A stretch of DNA of 64,000 bases from Diadema setosum (Eukaryota > Echinodermata > Echinoidea > Diadematoida > Diadematidae). The stretch spans positions 11,700,913-11,764,912 of the forward strand of contig NC_092685.1 of assembly GCF_964275005.1 (NCBI RefSeq), read 5' to 3'. A model generated the notes under the pieces. It saw only the letters and a program-made list of their open reading frames with translations, was not told the DNA's origin and ran no database searches. This document shows positions 61,101 through 64,000 of this stretch, piece after piece. Numbering within the stretch: the first letter of the stretch is position 1; the number at the start of each line of letters is the position of its first letter. The position numbers and the translations under genes are program-made.

Positions 61101-62748
61101 TCATATTGGATGTGGCATTTAATTTCCAACATCGTGAAGATGCTTGCGGTTTGTCTGTCGCGCATCAAGAGGCGACACAATCTGCGTATATACATGTAAT
61201 AAACATGACGTTCCAACAATATAAAACACGCCAAGATACGCCGGGCAACGTTACAAGTGCTCTGGGCTGTCAAGTGAAAACTGAGCTGGTGACATGACGT
61301 TTGCTCCAGCGGCAATTGCTCCGGTCTTATTTTATCCAAGGACTTCGGGTTAGAGATAGGGTTGTGATAGGTTTTGAGGTTCAGTTTGATCTGAGGATTA
61401 GGGTTATGTTTACGGGTAAAGGTATTTTTGGCTTAGCGTGCAGATATTTAATGGAAGCAATTGTGGCAGGAGCAAAATGTCGTGGAACCAACTGAGCTTG
61501 TATAGCGTGTATCCAAGACACCGACCTGTACTCGGGGTTTCGTCCTCTACGGCCGTCTCGCAAAACGTCCCCCGGTACGACGGCTGACACTGGCAGAAGA
61601 ACGGTACGGAAGAGGACGGGTCGGCGGCACTGAAGCAGGTCCCGCCATTTTGACAGTTCACGTTGGCACACGTACCTGTGGAAGCAGGAGCATATTTGGC
61701 AGCAGCATGATATCATGTCATCTTTTTAAACATTTTGAACAGATTCCAGCTTCAGTCATTTTTCCTAATGACCATGCACTGATACGAGTGTGTCATTTTA
61801 ATTCATAAGAATGATGTAACAATCATACAACTACAATTTCAAACTTTCGACTACAAGTAGGTCTACATTTTTTTTTTCTTTTTACTGATATCATGATAGT
61901 CAAAGCCAATTACAGGTTCAGATATGTTAGAGAGTATTAGACTTTCCTGAAATGAATTTGTCACCAGTTTTGTTTTTTTTTTTGTTGTTTTTTTTTAATG
62001 GGTACTAATGAATTAAGAGCAAAGAGGGTAAGACACAGAAAAAAAAAAAAGAATGGTAATGACACATTGACTACTCATAATCAAAATACAGAATTTCGTT
62101 GTATAAACACACGAAAAAGCCACGGATTGCTATTTTTTCTGCTGGTATAAAAGCCAGGTCATTTGGATTGCGTAAAATTATGTTAAATTCATATCATTGT
62201 CACGGGCGGTTTGGCTCAGTCGGTAGCGCGTCTGCCTCACGATCACGCGGCCCGGGTTCGAACCCGAGTCTGGACTGAGCAATGTTGTGTGTAAACATAC
62301 CGTCCCCTCTGGCAAGAGGCAAAACACTCTGTCCCTCGGATAGGACACAAAATGGAGGTCCCGCGTATGAGAGAGTCACAGCTCATGCACGTAAAAGATC
62401 CCGCTTCATTCATTCATCGCAAAGAGCAGGGTGTCTAACCCGGTGAAGTGGTCCCACCCCACATCCAACTGGACCCCATGGAAGACCAGCTTAGTGTAGC
62501 TGAATATGGGCTATTCAGCCATCTTCACAGATGGAAAATGAATAACAACAACCACCGTCACTATAAGATAACAAAATCTCTCTTAAAAACAAAAACAGCA
62601 ATAACGTTGTAGTCTCTTTGCAGTAGTTGGTTAGAAAACTAAAAATGGAGCCATCGAGCGATACAATGGGTCATGGACACTTACTTTGTGCTGACGCCAG
62701 TCCAGTGGAGACCGCATAGAATACCAAGAGTGTCCCCACCAGGTCCAT
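34808..62748 (-). CDS. Large EGF-repeat / VWC-like module single-pass membrane protein, 30 coding exons found
   Basis: The gene spans about 28 kb. Order: signal exon 62748-62685; fifteen EGF exons (61675 to 48918); eight small exons for four six-cysteine modules (48033 to 43131); 41907-41830; 38462-38399; 37961-37854; transmembrane exon 37324-37121; tail exons 35428-35366 and 34897-34808 (stop). Identified coding length is 3218 nt, about 1070 aa. Phases agree at every junction except 43131 to 41907, where an exon of length 3n+1 is needed (see findings). It should be a type I cell-surface protein with an adhesive or receptor role; that role is inferred. Fifteen EGFs, then VWC-type cysteines, then a membrane helix recall Jagged, but no MNNL or DSL domain, LNR or ankyrin repeats were found. 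The acceptor-like CCTGCAG just before 62760 suggests an upstream untranslated exon. Introns carry many transposons. Confidence 0.88.
35820..36590 (+). repeat. Tandem array of about four 190-215-bp units with GC-rich block
   Basis: Units carry ATAAAAGTCGCGTTTATAGA (about 35959, 36171, 36369, 36563), TTGGAAGGACTATG, ACATACGGGAGTACAT, and GAGATCCTCGGCGAGGGAGC with a G-rich run after it. Copies are diverged and the last is shortened. It sits in the intron between the transmembrane exon and the first tail exon of the EGF/VWC gene. Confidence 0.8.
36921..37020 (+). repeat. Poly-G / poly-C palindromic tract
   Basis: Runs of G up to about 18 and runs of C up to about 15 lie within 100 bp and could pair, just 100 bp downstream (transcript sense) of the transmembrane exon donor. 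Run lengths may be assembly-sensitive. Confidence 0.85.
37121..41907 (-). CDS. Membrane-proximal domain and transmembrane exons of the EGF/VWC membrane protein
   Basis: Exons 41907-41830, 38462-38399, 37961-37854 and 37324-37121 join in phases 2, 0 and 0. The extracellular part reads [20 protein letters not shown], then [20 protein letters not shown], then [14 protein letters not shown], then [17 protein letters not shown]. The alternation of predicted strands and helices could be a ferredoxin-like fold of SEA type. No GSVVV cleavage motif was seen, so this is a guess. N-glycosylation sequons are NLS, NVS and NSS. An acidic stalk ([12 protein letters not shown]) precedes the helix [19 protein letters not shown]. 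Exon 37121 ends at a GTGAGT donor right after the helix. Confidence 0.8.
37487..37590 (+). repeat. (AT)n/(GATA)n/(GT)n compound microsatellite
   Basis: TA, GATA and GT tracts in sequence, in the intron before the transmembrane exon. Confidence 0.95.
39573..39902 (+). other. Unassigned 109-codon open frame, antisense within an intron of the EGF/VWC gene
   Basis: Reads [20 protein letters not shown], then [20 protein letters not shown], and later [21 protein letters not shown] good donor (T|GTAAGT) occurs near 39896, so it could be a first coding exon. Directly after it (39985-40125) lies sequence related to the inverted repeat at 12265-13352, which suggests both belong to one transposon family. 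No domain is recognised. Confidence 0.25.
39985..40125 (+). repeat. Fragment of the repeat family seen at 12265-13352
   Basis: Shares GACAAGTAG, ATAATTCCG, CATTTGCTGGGTCAGTTT and GAGAAGTTTTTC with the arms of the RTRAF intron 1 inverted repeat, in the same order. Confidence 0.55.
41005..41219. mobile_element. MITE of the TTCGCGAA family, best copy
   Basis: TACTGTACGAGCTGAAATTT at the left and AAATTTCAGCTCGTACAGTA at the right are perfect inverted ends. The core is rich in CGCGAAAATAACAAC units. 215 bp. Confidence 0.85.
41970..42218 (+). repeat. 36-43-bp minisatellite
   Basis: Four to five units of GTACTTTGGCATTAAGTATA followed by TATTCTACAC, then a run of TTATTACAC units. Confidence 0.85.
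43131..48033 (-). CDS. Four tandem six-cysteine VWC-like modules, each split over two micro-exons
   Basis: Exon pairs: 48033-47970 with 47033-46990; 46601-46538 with 45928-45885; 45141-45072 with 44581-44535; 43922-43850 with 43174-43131. The first halves are 64, 64, 70 and 73 nt (phase 1 in, phase 2 out). The second halves are 44, 44, 47 and 44 nt (phase 2 in, phase 1 out). In every pair the intron splits the TG|Y codon of the third cysteine. The pattern is C-x16-C-x2-C-x-C, then a short loop with Gly or Thr, then C-x4/5-C, for example [18 protein letters not shown]. CxxxGxxF/Y near the start matches VWC subdomain 1. VWC subdomain 2 (the CC..C part) is absent. The CNxC and CTxxxC pieces also recall pacifastin-type inhibitors, but the C1-C2 spacing is longer. 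The function is probably protein binding, by inference. Confidence 0.85.
45559..45725. mobile_element. hAT-like MITE, ends CAGGGGCGGATCCAG
   Basis: Perfect 15-bp inverted ends CAGGGGCGGATCCAG and CTGGATCCGCCCCTG, 167 bp, with a TGCAT direct repeat at both borders (45554-45558, 45726-45730). The core has complementary GCGCACGCCCCC and GGGGGCGCACGCACCCC-like blocks. Confidence 0.8.
47157..47552. mobile_element. piggyBac-type MITE flanked by TTAA (copy 2)
   Basis: Same family as 15561-15944: AGGGATCGTACAGTTTTGGT at the left and CCAATACTGTACCATCTCT at the right, with TTAA at 47153-47156 and 47553-47556. GAAATGGCTGAGATATCCAA is shared. It lies in the intron between 47969 and 47034. Confidence 0.75.
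48361..48692 (+). repeat. (GATA)n array with a duplicated inner segment
   Basis: GATA tracts alternate with two copies (about 48440 and 48540) of GATATAAACTGTTCGATGGT and the following GGGAAACG block, about 100 bp apart. Confidence 0.9.
48918..61675 (-). CDS. Array of 15 EGF-like domain exons of the EGF/VWC membrane protein
   Basis: One EGF domain per exon, all starting and ending in phase 1, so each is a symmetric, shuffle-able unit. Exons: 61675-61526, 60390-60247, 58860-58705, 58216-58079, 57795-57673, 57496-57368, 57066-56935, 56322-56188, 55712-55569, 55357-55235, 54840-54724, 53283-53173, 52417-52241, 49917-49783, 49100-48918. Each shows six cysteines in EGF spacing, for example [10 protein letters not shown] and [12 protein letters not shown]. 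Several have long loops between cysteines 3 and 4 ([36 protein letters not shown]). Exons 13 (52417) and 15 (49100) add Ser/Thr/Pro linkers such as [13 protein letters not shown] see no clear calcium-binding DxDEC signature. The last EGF (PTFYVGEQC) leads directly into the first six-cysteine module. Confidence 0.93.
49948..51933. mobile_element. Non-autonomous hAT element with 8-bp target duplication
   Basis: The ends CAGTGGCGTATCTA and TAGATACGCCACTG are perfect inverted repeats. ATCTGTTA flanks both sides (49940-49947 and 51934-51941), the 8-bp duplication expected of hAT transposons. The subterminal parts also pair (CCCCGGGCGCC). Inside are AAG-rich DNA and stepwise tandem duplications carrying GGCTCGCTCGCTGCGCTCGC at about 50311, 50764, 51222, 51470 and 51719. 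No transposase frame was seen. It is 1986 bp, in the intron between EGF exons 13 and 14, with its left border about 30 bp from the acceptor of the exon at 49917. Confidence 0.92.
54059..54519. mobile_element. MITE with about 190-bp inverted arms and a foreign core
   Basis: AAAGGGGCCCTGAAATCCAA at the left and its reverse at the right (TTGGATTTCAGGGCCCC). The arms 54059-54248 and 54331-54519 are near-perfect reverse complements. The core ends in CAGCACTGTACAGTCCCTTTAA, which matches one end of the TTAA-flanked family at 15561 and 47157. Confidence 0.8.
55086..55143 (+). repeat. (GT)n(AT)n microsatellite
   Basis: GT then AT tract, in the intron between EGF exons 10 and 11. Confidence 0.95.
59085..59297. 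mobile_element. MITE, ends GGTGACATGACATTTGCTCC (copy 1)
   Basis: Inverted ends GGTGACATGACATTTGCTCC and GAAGCAAATGTCATGATACC with ACAATTGCTCC/GGAGCAATTGT next inside. The core has GGTTAGGGTTA-like words. A second copy lies at 61288-61489. Confidence 0.75.
59542..59716. mobile_element. Palindromic MITE, TTTCATAAAGCTGTTCGTAA type
   Basis: TGTTTCATAAAGCTGTTCGT with AAAGTTACGAAC at the left, and the reverse at the right. The arms extend over ACTTACGAGCGACTGG and CCAGTCGCTCGTAAGT. 175 bp. Confidence 0.85.
61288..61489. mobile_element. MITE, ends GGTGACATGACGTTTGCTCC (copy 2)
   Basis: Same family as 59085-59297, diverged at scattered bases. Shares GCTCCGGTCTTATTTT and TTTGGCTTAGCGTGCAGATA. It lies between EGF exons 1 and 2. 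Confidence 0.75.
62204..62556 (+). mobile_element. tRNA-derived SINE
   Basis: The first 75 bp are tRNA-like with an A box (TGGCTCAGTCGGTAGCG) and a B box (GGGTTCGAACCC), followed by about 250 bp of body (GCACGTAAAAGATCCCGC; GTGTAGCTGAATATGGGC) and an AAC-rich tail. GTCAC lies at both borders (62199-62203, 62557-62561) as a short target duplication. It sits in the intron between the signal exon and the first EGF exon. Confidence 0.9.
62685..62748 (-). CDS. First coding exon (signal peptide) of the EGF/VWC membrane protein
   Basis: The ATG at 62748 begins [20 protein letters not shown] followed by Q. This is a typical signal peptide: a short start, a hydrophobic core, and small residues (ASA) before the likely cleavage site. 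The exon is 64 nt and ends in phase 1 (A) at a consensus GTAAGT donor. This gives Ser when joined to the first EGF exon at 61675. Confidence 0.85.
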
Positions 62749-63236
62749 TGCTTTCCTCCGCTGCAGGTGGGCAAATCAAAATGGTCATAACTCCCATTAC
62801 TTAGATGAAAGTCACTCAATGGTTCAGCGGTAATAAACGTTTAAACTTCAATCAGACTAAGTAATTATGGCGAGGATGAACGTTTTTTATTTGTTTGAGT
62901 AGATAAGCAGTATTCCTTTTCAGCGCATACTGATGATCATAATTAAAAAGTAATGATTGTTTACCATTACCTTAATCTGACACTGAATATCTTCTGCCTG
63001 AAGGCATCCTTTATACATACGTAGTTGGAATGGTTCTCACTTATTTTGATTTTCATTGAATTTATGCATTTTTTCAGTCAAACATCAAAGCATGCATGAT
63101 TTGGTACACAACTGGAAAGAAATGGTGCAAAGCGTAACTCAACATAGATCGATGTAGTATCATAATATATCAATGAATTGTGTTCTAAAAATACGATAGA
63201 CTTCTATCTTCTCAAAGATGATTCTTTGATTTTAGG

Positions 63237-63302
63237 TTTGTTTGTTTGTTTTTGAGAGGCAGGGTAAAACAAACAAACAAACAAACAAACAAACAAACAA
63301 AT
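63237..63302. repeat. (GTTT)n and (AAAC)n facing tracts
   Basis: GTTT units followed by AAAC units on the same strand form a short inverted pair. Another GTTT tract ends the window (63946-63980). Confidence 0.9.
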
Positions 63303-63383
63303 CCTGTAACAGCGCACATGAATCTGATTCTTTCCTCCGAAGCACGCATGATGTATATTCCGACACAGGACTATGTATAGGCT

Positions 63384-63680
63384 TGGGAATGATGTGTAGA
63401 TAATAATCTTTGCTATATAGGCTCGGGAATGACGAGTAGACAATATCTTCCCTATACAAGCTCGGGAATGACGAGTAGACAATATCTTTCCTACATGAGC
63501 TCGGGAATGACGAGTAGACAATATCTTTCCTATATAAGCTAGGGAATGACGAGTAGACAATTTCTTTCCTATACAAGCTCGGGAATGACGAGTAGACAAT
63601 ATCTTTCCTATATAAGCTCGGGAATGACGGGTAGACAATTTCTTTCCTATAAAAGCTCGGGAATAATGAGTAGATCATGG
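63384..63680 (+). repeat. 39-bp minisatellite, about eight units
   Basis: Unit starts GGGAATGACGAGTAGACAAT and continues TCTTTCCTATA-AAGCTC. Starts lie at 63384, 63425, 63464, 63503, 63542, 63581, 63620 and 63659, spaced exactly 39 bp from the second on. Because 39 is a multiple of three, long open frames appear on both strands without being genes. Confidence 0.95.
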
Positions 63681-64000
63681 TTGTCATCATTCTCCTCCTT
63701 TTCTCCATCTGTAGTATCGTCCCCATCATTCATTATGTGGAAGCCCTGTATCGCGCCACTTTAGACATTTCCACCGAGTTTCACACGAATGTTAACAATA
63801 ATTATTATATAGATACTAAAGTAACTTACCTTATCCCCGATGAAACCAAAGTACAAACTACCTCTGGATTGTTTTGTTGATACTTTTCCGTCCTCCTATA
63901 ATGTATAATAACTTCGTATGATCTTCCAGACAGTATCTTCAGGGTTTTGTTTATTTGTTTGTTTGTTTGCTTGTTTGTTTTGTTTAGTGTGTGTGGGGGT

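Larger units (their letters stand above)
62749..64000. other. Upstream flank of the EGF/VWC gene
   Basis: Just upstream of the start codon (minus sense) is an acceptor-like TTTGCCCACCTGCAG ending at 62761, so the 5' untranslated exon is probably further right. Beyond it are AT-rich DNA, (GTTT)n/(AAAC)n tracts at 63237-63302 and the 39-bp minisatellite. No promoter can be named. Confidence 0.45.

Noticed and set aside
62204-62280. A tRNA gene
   Set aside because: The A and B boxes are present, but the sequence continues into a SINE body with an AAC-rich tail and border repeats, so it is a SINE head.
34808-62748. Calling the large gene Jagged, Notch or Delta
   Set aside because: No MNNL, DSL, LNR or ankyrin coding was found, and the signal exon joins directly to EGF 1 in phase.
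63384-63680. CRISPR-like array
   Set aside because: Units are contiguous with no unique spacers, and the genome is eukaryotic.
63204-63764. Genes on both strands with repeated 13-residue units
   Set aside because: Artefact of a 39-bp minisatellite, whose length is a multiple of three.

Overview
The window looks like nuclear DNA of a marine deuterostome invertebrate, most likely an echinoderm. This rests on intron-rich genes with GT-AG introns, AT-rich intergenic DNA full of short palindromic DNA transposons, long ATT/GATA/AT/GT microsatellites, a tRNA-derived SINE, and the large EGF-repeat gene. The species assignment is inference. No bacterial-type operon, CRISPR array, integrated virus or LTR element was seen.

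Four protein genes could be rebuilt exon by exon with consistent splice phases. (1) B3GAT3, minus strand, 4200-7712, 4 coding exons, 349 aa: the Golgi glucuronosyltransferase I that completes the proteoglycan linker tetrasaccharide. (2) RTRAF (C14orf166/hCLE), plus strand, 10279-18790, 7 coding exons, 239 aa: a subunit of the tRNA-ligase and RNA-transport complexes. It is head-to-head with B3GAT3 across about 2.6 kb. (3) A divergent PRD-like homeobox gene, minus strand, 26605-28627, 2 coding exons, 439 aa, tail-to-tail with RTRAF. (4) A very large secreted-type/type I membrane protein gene, minus strand, 34808-62748, at least 30 coding exons. In order it encodes a signal peptide, 15 EGF-like domains (one phase 1-1 exon each), four six-cysteine VWC-like modules (each split over two tiny exons), a membrane-proximal domain, one transmembrane helix and a short cytoplasmic tail. 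I do not recognise gene 4 as a named family member. The repeated, identically split six-cysteine modules are the most interesting structure in the window.

Layout: 1-4.0 kb, AT-rich DNA with a near-perfect fold-back and MITEs; 4.2-7.7 kb, B3GAT3; 7.7-10.3 kb, intergenic with a long CTT/ATT tract; 10.3-18.8 kb, RTRAF, whose first intron holds a 1.1 kb inverted repeat; 18.8-26.6 kb, gene-poor; 26.6-28.6 kb, homeobox gene; 28.6-34.8 kb, intergenic with a 2 kb terminal-inverted-repeat element and the 3' end of a LINE; 34.8-62.7 kb, the EGF/VWC gene, whose introns carry a 2 kb hAT element with an intact 8-bp target duplication, several MITEs, a SINE and microsatellites; 62.7-64 kb, upstream flank with a 39-bp minisatellite.

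The genes are not an obvious functional cluster. The main limit is that exons were found by eye: untranslated exons, alternative transcripts and one linking exon of the EGF/VWC gene (between 41.9 and 43.1 kb) are not securely placed.
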